Assembly: GCF_052068095.1 (NCBI RefSeq)
Contig: NZ_JBQHDG010000027.1
Span: 97,755-161,754, forward strand
Reading direction: 5' to 3'
DNA from: Phytohabitans sp052068095
GTDB taxonomy: Bacteria; Actinomycetota; Actinomycetes; Mycobacteriales; Micromonosporaceae
Length of the DNA stretch: 64,000 nt
Numbering within the stretch: position 1 is the stretch's first letter; each line of letters begins with the position of its first letter. The notes under the pieces are model-generated. The model did no database searches, had not been told where the DNA came from, and was given only the letters and a program-made list of their open reading frames with translations. A program made the position numbers and the translations under genes. Positions 1 through 7,374 of the stretch are shown piece by piece.

Positions 1-556
1 CGACGGCGAAGCCCTCCTGGAGGAACTCGGGACTCCACGCCACCTCGACACCGAGATCGGCCTGGGCGTGCTTGCCCACCAGCTGCTCGATCCACTCGGC
101 CGTGCCCACCGGCACCGTCGACTTGCCGACGATGAGCGCCTTGCGGGTCAGGTGCTGGGAGAGGCCGGTGACGGCCGCCTCCACGTACGACAGGTCGGCA
201 CCCATCCCGTCGGCCCGCTGCGGCGTGCCCACGCAGATGAAGTGGATGTCCGCGAAGTCGGCCGTCTCCTTGTAGTCGGTGGTGAACCGCAGGCGGCCGG
301 CCGCGAGGTTGCGGCGCAGCAGCTCGTCGAGGCCGGGCTCGTGGAACGGCACCGCGCCACCCGCCAGCTTGGCGATCTTGGCTTCGTCGACGTCGAAGCC
401 GAGCACCTCGTAGCCGAGCTCCGCAAAGCAGATCGCGTAGGTCGCACCGAGGTAGCCGGTGCCGAGGAACGCCAGCCGGGGTCGGGCCGCGCCGGACGGC
501 GGGGTGACCGCGCCGATCGCAGGGACTGGCTGGGTGCTCGAGTACGGGATCGTCAC
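1..556 (-). CDS. ugd: UDP-glucose 6-dehydrogenase, 3' part beyond window
   Basis: NAD-dependent oxidation of UDP-glucose to UDP-glucuronate, a precursor of cell-envelope glycans. About 185 N-terminal residues are visible. After a Pro/Ala-rich leader of about 22 residues there is a Rossmann motif (LAFLGTGYLGATYA) ending in FDVD, then HFICVGTPQ, and at the window edge SPEFLQEGFAV, which matches the UDPG/GDP-mannose dehydrogenase family. The GTG at 554-556 is chosen because it is the nearest start ahead of the Rossmann fold. The rest of the protein runs off the left edge. It is divergent from the acyl-CoA dehydrogenase. GDP-mannose dehydrogenase is a less likely alternative. The family call is firm and the exact substrate is inferred. 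Confidence 0.85.
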   Translation of the reverse strand, partial: MTIPYSSTQPVPAIGAVTPPSGAARPRLAFLGTGYLGATYAICFAELGYEVLGFDVDEAKIAKLAGGAVPFHEPGLDELLRRNLAAGRLRFTTDYKETADFADIHFICVGTPQRADGMGADLSYVEAAVTGLSQHLTRKALIVGKSTVPVGTAEWIEQLVGKHAQADLGVEVAWSPEFLQEGFAV

Positions 557-782
557 GCCTGTGTTCTCCGCTCGCACTTGGCGGCGCTTCGCGTCGCGCG
601 CTTCGGGTGGGGGCGCCATGGGCGGCACCGATTATCGGACTATTTGGGTCTATTGGGCAAACGCTCGGTCAGCCTGCTGTGCTGCCGACGATAGTGCGTG
701 AGCCTACGCGGTCATGACCGGCACCTGAACGCTGGTCGGTATCCTCACATCCACGCACGAAGATCGCCAAAGGGGAGGCGCC
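557..782. promoter_or_regulatory. divergent intergenic region ugd / acyl-CoA dehydrogenase
   Basis: This 226-base gap lies between two divergent genes and must hold both promoters. The AT-richer core is around 625-665. A purine-rich ribosome-binding site (AGGGGAGG, about 772-779) sits just ahead of the ATG at 783. I could not assign confident -35/-10 pairs or an operator. Confidence 0.4.
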
Positions 783-1949
783 ATGCCGACAGAATCGTTC
801 GAAGCGTACCGGCTTCCGGAGGAGCACGAAGCCGTGCGCGAGGCGGTTCGTGCCGTATGTGACGCGAAGGTGGCGCCCAACGCGGCCGAGGCGGACGAGA
901 CCGGCGAGTTCCCCAAGTCGTCCTACGAGGCCCTGCGCGCCGCCGACTTCCACGCCCCGCACATCCCCGAGGAGTACGGCGGCGCCGGCGCGGACGCCCT
1001 CGCCACCGCGATCGTGATCGAGGAGGTCGCCCGCGCGTGCGCCGCCTCGTCGCTGATCCCCGCGGTCAACAAGCTGGGCACGATGCCCCTGCTGCTGGCC
1101 GGCTCCGAGGAGCTCAAGCGGGAGTTCCTGCCGCCGGTGGCGAGCGGCGAGGCGATGTTCTCGTACTGCCTGTCCGAGCCCGAGGCGGGCAGCGACGCCG
1201 CCTCGATGACCACCCGCGCGGTCCGCGACGGCGACGACTGGGTGCTCGACGGCGTCAAGCGTTGGATCACCAACGCCGGCGTGTCCCGCTTCTACACCGT
1301 CTTCGCGGTCACCGAGCCGGGCGTGGGCGCCAAGGGCATCTCGGCCTTCGTCGTCGACAAGTCGGACGCGGGGGTCAGCTTCGGCGCGCCGGAGAAGAAG
1401 CTTGGCATCAAGGGCTCGCCCACCCGCGAGGTCTACCTCGACGGGGTACGCATCCCGGCCTCCCGCATGATCGGCGAGCCCGGCACCGGCTTCGCCACCG
1501 CCATGCGCACGCTCGACCACACCCGCGTCACGATCGCCGCCCAGGCGCTCGGCATCGCGCAGGGCGCGCTCGACTTCTCCGCCCGGTACGTGACGGAACG
1601 CACCCAGTTCGGCAAGCCAGTGGCCGACTTCCAGGGCATCCAGTTCATGCTCGCCGACATGGCGATGAAGCTGGAGGCCGCCCGCCAGCTGACCTACGCG
1701 GCGGCGGCCCGCTCCGAGCGCGGCGACGCCGACCTCACGTTCTTCGGCGCGGCGGCCAAGTGCTACGCCTCCGACGCCGCGATGGAAATCACCACGGACG
1801 CGGTCCAGCTACTGGGCGGCTACGGCTACACCCGAGACTTCCCGGTCGAACGCATGATGCGCGACGCCAAGATCACGCAGATCTACGAGGGCACCAACCA
1901 GGTCCAGCGCATCGTCATGGCCCGCCAACTGCTCAAGACCTTCCGCTGA
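783..1949 (+). CDS. acyl-CoA dehydrogenase, FadE25-like
   Basis: FAD-dependent alpha,beta-dehydrogenation of acyl-CoA thioesters (beta-oxidation or branched-chain amino acid catabolism), cytosolic. At 388 residues it is the standard family length. The three domains can be followed: helical N-terminus, the beta domain with YCLSEPEAGSDA and WITNAG (FAD/acyl-CoA contacts), and the C-terminal helical domain with RTQFGKPVADFQ, QLLGGYGYTRDFPVER and the catalytic-region Glu in QIYEGTNQVQR near the end. A strong Shine-Dalgarno supports the ATG. It stands alone, divergent from ugd. In mycobacteria the FadE25 gene lies in the same conserved neighbourhood as the F420 and GDP-mannose genes found downstream here. 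Substrate chain length cannot be read from the sequence. Confidence 0.93.
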   Translation: MPTESFEAYRLPEEHEAVREAVRAVCDAKVAPNAAEADETGEFPKSSYEALRAADFHAPHIPEEYGGAGADALATAIVIEEVARACAASSLIPAVNKLGTMPLLLAGSEELKREFLPPVASGEAMFSYCLSEPEAGSDAASMTTRAVRDGDDWVLDGVKRWITNAGVSRFYTVFAVTEPGVGAKGISAFVVDKSDAGVSFGAPEKKLGIKGSPTREVYLDGVRIPASRMIGEPGTGFATAMRTLDHTRVTIAAQALGIAQGALDFSARYVTERTQFGKPVADFQGIQFMLADMAMKLEAARQLTYAAAARSERGDADLTFFGAAAKCYASDAAMEITTDAVQLLGGYGYTRDFPVERMMRDAKITQIYEGTNQVQRIVMARQLLKTFR

Positions 1950-1963
1950 CGGATATTTGCCCC

Positions 1964-2075
1964 GGGTCCGCGTCAGCTGCGGACCGCCGCTCCCGCCGGA
2001 GACCGCGGCGGCCGGCGGCGAGCTGGCGCTCGCCGAGATCCCCGACCTCCGCTGCCAGCCCCGCGCGCCAAGCCC
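1964..2075 (+). repeat. dispersed intergenic repeat, copy 1 (left half)
   Basis: Begins GGGTCCGCGTCA and ends CAAGCCC. It shares the blocks CGCTCCCGCCGGAGACCGCG and GAGCTGGCGCTCGCCGAGAT with copies at 11.2, 11.6, 43.3 and 57.3 kb. It fills the convergent gap between the acyl-CoA dehydrogenase and DUF3499. A weakly related GC-rich tail (2076-2140) may be a decayed right half. Inverted sequences within it could fold as a terminator serving both genes. Confidence 0.8.
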
Positions 2076-2140
2076 GGGGGGTGAGCGGGCGGGTCGTGCG
2101 GGGCCGCCTGGCTGGGGTGGGCCGGGCGGCGGCGGCTGAG

Positions 2141-2506
2141 TCAGTGGCTGGGCGGGATCACTCTGAGGTGGCCGCGGCGGCCGGTCTGGTGTCCTGACGA
2201 CGGCTCGTCGTGGTAGTCGTCCAGCCGGGGGGTGGGCCGGGCGGCTTCGCGGACGGCCTCGGCGAGTGCGACGAGGTCGTCCGGCGTGGGGGGTGGGGGC
2301 GCGAACTCACCGTCGTGGCGCACGAGCTCCCAGCCGCGGGGGGCGGTCAGGCTGCGGGCGTGCGGCTCGCACAGGTCGTAGGTGTGTGGCTCGGCGAACG
2401 CCGCGAGGGGGCCGACGACCGCCGTGGAGTCGTTGTAGACATAGGTCAACGTGGCGACGGCCTGACGCGGGCAGCCGTTTCTGGAGCAACGCCGTGGTGA
2501 CCTCAC
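2141..2506 (-). CDS. DUF3499 family protein
   Basis: Small conserved actinobacterial protein of unknown function, 121 residues. It has the family opening RRCSRNGCPRQAVATLTYVY, then TYDLCEPHARSL and RGWELVRHD. Paired Cys near the N-terminus (C7, C12) and a later C-x-x-H look like a possible metal site, which is inference. The C-terminal 40 residues are acidic/Pro-rich and variable. It is divergent from the metallopeptidase-like gene at 2644. The same gene pair flanks whiB in mycobacteria (Rv3258c/Rv3259/Rv3260c), and that arrangement is kept here. Confidence 0.88.
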   Translation of the reverse strand: MRSPRRCSRNGCPRQAVATLTYVYNDSTAVVGPLAAFAEPHTYDLCEPHARSLTAPRGWELVRHDGEFAPPPPTPDDLVALAEAVREAARPTPRLDDYHDEPSSGHQTGRRGHLRVIPPSH

Positions 2507-2643
2507 GGCGGCACGTTATCTCCCCTACCCGCTCCGCCGGTCCGGATGCGACCGCGACACGCCGACTACCCGTGATCACGATATGAAGACGCAGGTTGGA
2601 CACGGGGTGAGTTGTGCCGCCTCCGGGCCACTACGCTCTTGAC

Positions 2644-3093
2644 GTGAGCAGTCCCGAACCACGGCGCCCGGGTCCCGGCCGCCGCACCCGCCGCGACCGT
2701 CACGGCCGTGGCCTTCGCGGGCGTCTGGTGCCGGCCACGGTGCCGCTGGCCCGCACCAAGGCGGAGATCTTCGACGACCTCGTGCTCGACACGGTGGAGG
2801 CGCTGGAGCGGCGCTTCGCCAAGGAGCTGGCGGGCGTCGAGTTCGCCGTCGAGGATGTGCCTCCGGATCTCAACGTCTACGACTCCGACGTGCTGGAAGA
2901 CGGCGAGGTGCCCCTCGCCCGCCTGCTGCCCGGGCGCCCCGGGCGGCAGGAGGTGCCGCCCCGGATCGTGCTCTACCGCCGCCCGCTGGAGTTTCGCGCC
3001 ATGGATCGGGAAGACCTCGCCGACCTCGTGCACGACGTGATCATCGAGCAGGTCGCCAACCTGCTCGGCGTCGACCCGGACGAGCTGGCCTGA
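2644..3093 (+). CDS. zincin-like metallopeptidase family protein (DUF1025-type)
   Basis: About 149 residues with a basic, Arg-rich N-terminus (residues 5-30) and a conserved C-terminal domain. Members elsewhere carry an HExxH zinc motif. Here the matching segment reads VHDVIIEQVANLLGVDPDEL, so the second zinc-binding His is replaced by Gln and the catalytic Glu by Asp. The actinobacterial group may therefore be non-enzymatic or bind metal differently. The GTG at 2644 is chosen. An in-frame ATG at 2614 would add ten unlikely residues, and no clear Shine-Dalgarno precedes either start, so a leaderless message is possible. It is convergent with whiB. Confidence 0.75.
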   Translation: MSSPEPRRPGPGRRTRRDRHGRGLRGRLVPATVPLARTKAEIFDDLVLDTVEALERRFAKELAGVEFAVEDVPPDLNVYDSDVLEDGEVPLARLLPGRPGRQEVPPRIVLYRRPLEFRAMDREDLADLVHDVIIEQVANLLGVDPDELA

Positions 3094-3103
3094 GGCCTGG
3101 TCA

Positions 3104-3129
3104 TGGAGCGCGCCCCCCGGCACGCTCCA
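3104..3129 (+). terminator. hairpin after the metallopeptidase-like gene
   Basis: TGGAGCG (3104-3110) pairs perfectly with CGCTCCA (3123-3129) across a 12-base C-rich loop, eleven bases after the stop codon at 3093. There is no T-tract, so it would be a non-canonical actinobacterial terminator. Confidence 0.5.
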
Positions 3130-3149
3130 CGATTGCGACTCAGGCGAGG

Positions 3150-3166
3150 CGGCGCCAAAGGCGCCG
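3150..3166. terminator. short GC hairpin in convergent gap
   Basis: CGGCGCC-AAA-GGCGCCG is a perfect 7-bp stem followed on the plus strand by TCTTCCCTC. It lies between convergent genes and could end either transcript. The following bases (about 3171-3235) weakly resemble the right half of the dispersed repeat (TGGTCCAGCGCCGCG), possibly a decayed copy. Confidence 0.45.
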
Positions 3167-3247
3167 TCTTCCCTCGGCGTGGTGTCCGCGGTGGTCCAGC
3201 GCCGCGTCGCCTTGGTCCGGACGCCGCCGCGCTAGCTCCCTCGCGAC

Positions 3248-3505
3248 CTAGGCGACGCGGCGCTTGAGCTTGCGGCGCTCGCGCTCGGAGAGCCCGCCCC
3301 AGATGCCGAAACGCTCGTCGTGACCCAGCGCGTACTCCAAGCACTCGGCCTTGACCTCGCAGCGTGAGCAGATGCGCTTTGCCTCGCGGGTCGATCCGCC
3401 CTTTTCCGGAAAGAACGCCTCCGGGTCGGTCTGCGAGCACAGGGCCCGCTCCTGCCACTCCGGCGCGTCTCCGATCAGGTCGGCCACCTCAAGTGGGCCG
3501 TCCAT
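3248..3505 (-). CDS. whiB2: WhiB-family iron-sulfur transcription factor, WhiB2/WhmD type
   Basis: 85-residue Wbl protein. Four Cys ligands for the [4Fe-4S] cluster are at C23, C46, C49 and C55 (C-x22-C-x2-C-x5-C), followed by the turn GIWGG (67-71) and a basic C-terminal tail RERRKLKRRVA that contacts DNA. The start ATG at 3503-3505 has a GGAGG ribosome-binding site just upstream; an earlier in-frame start would add 17 unconserved residues. The position beside DUF3499, the metallopeptidase and fbi genes identifies it as the orthologue of mycobacterial WhiB2 / Streptomyces WhiB, known to control septation and sporulation. Function here is inferred from that orthology. The long upstream region has two dyads. 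Confidence 0.92.
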   Translation of the reverse strand: MDGPLEVADLIGDAPEWQERALCSQTDPEAFFPEKGGSTREAKRICSRCEVKAECLEYALGHDERFGIWGGLSERERRKLKRRVA

Positions 3506-3591
3506 CAGCCTGCCTCCTTCTTGCGCGCCGGCCGCGTCGCCGGCGCAACCCCCCACGCGGAAGGCGTGTCTTTATGTCCGAACGGTGTAGT

Positions 3592-3618
3592 TTCAGGTAA
3601 TCCTAGGGAACACCTGAA
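3592..3618 (-). promoter_or_regulatory. inverted repeat upstream of whiB
   Basis: TTCAGGT (3592-3598) and ACCTGAA (3612-3618) form a perfect 7-bp dyad around a 13-base spacer, 87-113 bases upstream of the whiB start. A regulator-binding site is plausible; the protein is unknown. Confidence 0.45.
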
Positions 3619-3644
3619 GATCCTATTCGAACAACCCCAGTGAA

Positions 3645-3660
3645 ATTACACGCGTGTAAT
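3645..3660. promoter_or_regulatory. 16-bp perfect palindrome ATTACACGCGTGTAAT
   Basis: A perfect palindrome in an AT-richer stretch about 140 bases upstream of whiB and 125 bases beyond the fbiC stop. Its symmetry and location suggest an operator for a dimeric regulator rather than a terminator, because it has no loop and no T-run. Confidence 0.5.
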
Positions 3661-3683
3661 GCGTGCGTCGTCAAGCCGAACCT

Positions 3684-3703
3684 GATAAAAGGCCGGCTTT
3701 ATC
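3684..3703 (-). terminator. hairpin downstream of fbiC
   Basis: GATAAA (3684-3689) and TTTATC (3698-3703) enclose a GC-rich core, about 80 bases past the fbiC stop on the minus strand. A probable transcription end for fbiC. Confidence 0.5.
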
Positions 3704-3784
3704 GGCGTGCCGCGCGCGACTCGCGGGAGAACCACACGCGGCCGCCACCGCCCTACCGATTCAGCCCCGGGGGAGGTAACGGCG

Positions 3785-6277
3785 TCAGCGCAACACGTAC
3801 GCCGTGGTGCGCTCGCGTGCCGGCCGGCCGGCCGCCGCCGCGATCGAGCGGAGCTGCTCGACGGTACGCGCGGAACCGTTGGCCGAGCCGGCCATCCGCG
3901 AGATCGTCTCCTCCATCAGCGTGCCGCCGAGATCGTTGCAGCCAGCCTTGAGCATCGCGACGGTGCCCTCGTCACCGAGCTTCACCCACGAGCACTGGAT
4001 GTTGGCGATCCGCTCGTGCAGCAGGATGCGGGCCATCGCGTGTACGACCCGGTTTTCCCGCCAGGTGGGGCCGGGCCGGGCCACGCCGGCGAGGTAGATC
4101 GGCGCGTTGGTGTGCACGAACGGCAGTGCCACGAACTCGGTGAAGCCACCGGTGCGGTCCTGCACGCCGGCCAGCACCCGGAAGTGGCCGAGCCAGTGGG
4201 CGGGGTGGTCGACGTGGCCGTACATCATCGTGGAGCTGGACCGGATGCCGAGCTCGTGCGCCGTCGAGACCACCTCGACCCAGGTGGCGGCCGGGAGCTT
4301 GCCCTTGGTCAACACCCAGCGCACGTCGTCGTCGAGGATCTCGGCGGCGGTGCCGGGGATCGTGTCCAGCCCGGCCTCGCGGAGCATGGTCAGCCAGTCG
4401 CGGATGGACATGCCCGCCTTGCTCGCCGCGGTGACGATCTCCATCGGAGAGAACGCGTGCACGTGCATCTCCGGCACCCGCTCCTTGATCGCCCGCACGA
4501 GGTCGGCGTACGCGGTGACCGGCAGCTTGGGGTCGATGCCACCCTGCATGCACACCTCGGTCGCGCCCGCCTTCCACGCCTCCTCGGCCCGGTCGGCGAC
4601 CTGGTCGACGGAGAGCCGGTACGCGTCGGCGTCCCGCTCGCGCTGGGCGAACGCGCAGAAGCGGCAGCCCACGTAGCAGACGTTGGAGAAGTTGATGTTG
4701 CGGTTGACCACGTAGGTGATGTCGTCGCCGACCGCTTCGCGGCGCAGGTCGTCGGCGATCCGGCAGAGCTCGTCGAGCGCCGGGCCGTCGGCCTCGAACA
4801 GCGCCATCGCGGCCTCTTCATGCCGCGGGTCGAGCAGCGCGGCCGGATCACTGGCGGCAAGCCGCAGCGCGGCGGAGACGGGTGCGGCGGAGGAGACGGC
4901 CGGCGCGGATACCTCGAGCGAGGACCAGTCGCCGTAGACCGAGTCGAAGTCACCGCGGCGGTCCTCCGTGCGACCGAGGGTGTCGATCTCGGTGTGGAGG
5001 TCGACCCGGCCGGCCGGGATCGCGTCGTCGGGCTCCTGCCAGGGGCGGCCCGCCAGCGGAGCGTCGGGGTTGGCGAGGCCGTCGGAGAGGGCAAGCGCGG
5101 ACACGTGCGGCAGGACGCGCGGGTCGAGCCAGGGATCGCCGCGCACCACGTACTCGGGATAGATGGCCAGGCGCTCGCGCATAGTGAAGCCGGCGGCGGC
5201 CGTGTGGCGGGCCAACTCCTCGATCCGCGGCCACGGCCGCTCGGGGCTCACGTGGTCGGGCGTCACCGGCGACACGCCGCCCCAGTCGTCGATGCCGGCG
5301 CGCAGCAGCAGGTCGTACTCGCCGGCGATGAGGTTGGGCGGGGCCTGGATGCGGGCCCGCGGGCCGAGCAGGACGCGGGCGACGGCCACCGTGGCGGCCA
5401 GGTCGTGCAGCTCGGCGTCGGGCATGCCGCGCATCGCCGTGTCCGGCTTGGCCCGGAAGTTTTGCACGATGACTTCCTGGATGTGGCCGTACTGCCGGGC
5501 CACCCGCCGGATCGCGAAGAGCGAGTCGGCCCGCTCGCCCAGCGTCTCGCCGATGCCGATCAGGACGCCGGTGGTGAACGGCACGCCCACCCGCCCGGCG
5601 TCCTCCAGCACCCGCAGGCGCACGGCCGGCTCCTTGTCCGGTGAGCCGAAGTGTGGCCCGCCCGGCTCGCTCCACAATCGCGTGGCCGTGGTCTCCAGCA
5701 TCATGCCCATGCTGGCCGCGACCGGCTTGAGGCGCTGGAGGTCGGCCCAGGAGAGCACACCGGGGTTGAGGTGCGGCAGCAGGCCGGTCTCTTCCAGCAC
5801 CGCGATCGCGCTCGCCCGCACGTAGTCCAGAGTGGAGTCGTAGCCCCGCTCGTGCAGCCACTCGCGAGCCGCCGGCCACCGCTCCTCCGGCCGATCGCCG
5901 AGCGTGAAGAGCGCCTCCTTGCAGCCCTGCGCGGCGCCGTCGCGGGCGATCTGGAGCACCTCGTCGCGCTCCAGGAAGGCCGCCGGCAGCCGGTGTGGCA
6001 CGGTCGCGAACGTGCAGTAGTGGCAGCGGTCGCGGCAGAGGCGGGTGAGCGGGATGAAGACGTTTTTCGAGAACGTGACGACGCCCGGCCGACCCGCGTC
6101 TCGCAGCCCCGCGTCGCGGATGCCGCCGGCGATGCTCAGCAGATCGTCGAGCCGCTCGCCTCGGGCGGTCAGCAGGGTGGCCGCTTCGTCCACGTCGAGC
6201 GCCCGTCCCTCGGCCGCCCGGTGTAGCGCCCGTCGCAGGCTCGCCTCGGTGGGCCGAGCTTCGTTGTGATCAGCCAC
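3785..6277 (-). CDS. fbiC: FO synthase, fused CofG-CofH radical SAM enzyme
   Basis: Makes 7,8-didemethyl-8-hydroxy-5-deazariboflavin (FO), the chromophore of coenzyme F420, from tyrosine and a ribityl-aminouracil. It is 830 residues with two radical SAM halves: CofG with CRDRCHYCTFA (C-x3-C-x2-C, about residue 85) and CofH with CYVGCRFCAFA (about residue 530), followed by MQGGIDPKL and HAFSPMEI typical of CofH. The GTG at 6275-6277 is chosen because homology begins just after it; the open frame continues upstream through low-complexity Arg/Ser/Pro sequence antisense to the next gene. fbiA and fbiB lie 1 kb upstream on the other strand. This fused form is the usual actinobacterial arrangement. 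Confidence 0.95.
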   Translation of the reverse strand: MADHNEARPTEASLRRALHRAAEGRALDVDEAATLLTARGERLDDLLSIAGGIRDAGLRDAGRPGVVTFSKNVFIPLTRLCRDRCHYCTFATVPHRLPAAFLERDEVLQIARDGAAQGCKEALFTLGDRPEERWPAAREWLHERGYDSTLDYVRASAIAVLEETGLLPHLNPGVLSWADLQRLKPVAASMGMMLETTATRLWSEPGGPHFGSPDKEPAVRLRVLEDAGRVGVPFTTGVLIGIGETLGERADSLFAIRRVARQYGHIQEVIVQNFRAKPDTAMRGMPDAELHDLAATVAVARVLLGPRARIQAPPNLIAGEYDLLLRAGIDDWGGVSPVTPDHVSPERPWPRIEELARHTAAAGFTMRERLAIYPEYVVRGDPWLDPRVLPHVSALALSDGLANPDAPLAGRPWQEPDDAIPAGRVDLHTEIDTLGRTEDRRGDFDSVYGDWSSLEVSAPAVSSAAPVSAALRLAASDPAALLDPRHEEAAMALFEADGPALDELCRIADDLRREAVGDDITYVVNRNINFSNVCYVGCRFCAFAQRERDADAYRLSVDQVADRAEEAWKAGATEVCMQGGIDPKLPVTAYADLVRAIKERVPEMHVHAFSPMEIVTAASKAGMSIRDWLTMLREAGLDTIPGTAAEILDDDVRWVLTKGKLPAATWVEVVSTAHELGIRSSSTMMYGHVDHPAHWLGHFRVLAGVQDRTGGFTEFVALPFVHTNAPIYLAGVARPGPTWRENRVVHAMARILLHERIANIQCSWVKLGDEGTVAMLKAGCNDLGGTLMEETISRMAGSANGSARTVEQLRSIAAAAGRPARERTTAYVLR

Positions 6278-6312
6278 CCGACGAAGCCTACGGCGGTCCG
6301 GCCGAAAGAGGG

Positions 6313-6342
6313 GTGTGGGGAGGGCAGTTGCCCTCCCCACAC
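6313..6342 (-). terminator. strong terminator hairpin between membrane gene and fbiC
   Basis: A perfect 14-bp stem: GTGTGGGGAGGGCA (6313-6326), loop GT, and its complement at 6329-6342. It lies 38 bases after the stop of the minus-strand gene at 6381 and 35 bases before the fbiC start, so it should insulate fbiC from that gene. The minus strand continues CCCTCTTTC. Confidence 0.8.
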
Positions 6343-6380
6343 GACGATCGGGAATCTTTTCGGCGCCCGAGCGGGTCGCG

Positions 6381-7274
6381 CTATCGCTGTACCGGCCGCG
6401 TCGGGTCGTCGCCGAGGCCACCCGGCGGGGGCGGCGGGAAGCCCGCCGAGGGCTGCTGGCTGGCCGGGTTGATGAGCTGGGTCTGCTGGCCCGGCTCGGT
6501 CGGCGGCGGCTGCTCCTGGCTCGGCGGGGTGCTGGTGGGTGCCTGCGGCGGGGCGCTGGTCGGCATGGGCGGCACCGGAGCGGTGGGCGCACCGGCCGGG
6601 CCGGCGCCGTACGGCTGCTGCCCCGGCTGGCCGTACGCCTGCGGGTAGGCCGCGGTCGGCTGCCCGTACGCCGGCGGGTAGCCCGGCTGCTGCTGCTGTG
6701 GATAGCCCGGCTGCTGGCCGTAGCCCTGCGGGTACCCCGGCTGCTGGCCGTACGCCGGCTGCCCGTACATGCCCGGCTGGGGCTGGGGCTTCGGCACCCA
6801 GTAGAGGCCGCGGCCGACCCGGACCAGCGCGTAGGCCGCGATGGCGAGCACCGCCAGGAAGGCGAGCCGGCTGAGGAACGCCAGCAGCGCGTTGAAGATG
6901 CTGTCATCGGCGATCTTGACGACGCCGATGAAGAGGCCGAAGACCACGCCGAAGAACGCGGCGACCGCGTACAGGACGAGGGCCACCAGCGTGATCACCT
7001 TGGCCCGGCCCAGCACCGGCCGGACGTGGTTGGCCAGGAGCACCGCCAGGAACGGCAGGCCGATCGTGGCGAGGTTGACGAAGAGGTCGAAGCTGCCGGC
7101 GGCGTTGCCGGTGAAGGTCTCGAACTCGCCGTCCGGGATCAGGTTGAGGATGCCCACGAAGAGCAGCACCGCGGTGGCGCCAAGAAGCACCAGGGCGGCG
7201 AGCTCGCGCAGCGGCTTGGTGAACTGGCTGGCCGACGTCCCGTCGCTCGGCGTGGCCTCGGGTTGGGTGGTCAA
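6381..7274 (-). CDS. membrane protein with Pro/Gln/Tyr-rich tail
   Basis: 297 residues, no recognised family. The N-terminal half (about residues 22-150) has four hydrophobic segments that look membrane-spanning (for example LAALVLLGATAVLLFVGIL). The C-terminal half (about 160-297) is low complexity, with imperfect repeats of YGQQPGYPQ followed by a Pro/Thr-rich stretch. Such tails are common in actinobacterial membrane proteins facing the cytosol or wall, and their role is unknown. The start is TTG at 7272-7274 with GGGGGAG upstream; no ATG or GTG is better placed. It is divergent from fbiA and a strong terminator follows it. Involvement in F420 metabolism is not implied by anything but location. 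Confidence 0.7.
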   Translation of the reverse strand: MTTQPEATPSDGTSASQFTKPLRELAALVLLGATAVLLFVGILNLIPDGEFETFTGNAAGSFDLFVNLATIGLPFLAVLLANHVRPVLGRAKVITLVALVLYAVAAFFGVVFGLFIGVVKIADDSIFNALLAFLSRLAFLAVLAIAAYALVRVGRGLYWVPKPQPQPGMYGQPAYGQQPGYPQGYGQQPGYPQQQQPGYPPAYGQPTAAYPQAYGQPGQQPYGAGPAGAPTAPVPPMPTSAPPQAPTSTPPSQEQPPPTEPGQQTQLINPASQQPSAGFPPPPPGGLGDDPTRPVQR

Positions 7275-7374
7275 GGCTCCCCCTGGGGTGGCGGACTAAG
7301 CGGTCTGCGCCCGTGAGCCTAGCGGTCCCGGGGTAGGACTGCTGCGCTCCCATGGCCTGGGAGAGGATGGGGGC

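Noticed and set aside
3707..5644. A 645-codon plus-strand open frame across fbiC
   Set aside because: Antisense to both radical SAM halves of FbiC, with low-complexity Arg/Val/Gly/Asp content and no recognisable motif.
3785..6907. Longer fbiC starting near 6907
   Set aside because: The extension is Arg/Ser/Pro low complexity antisense to the membrane protein gene, crosses its terminator hairpin, and homology starts at the GTG at 6277.
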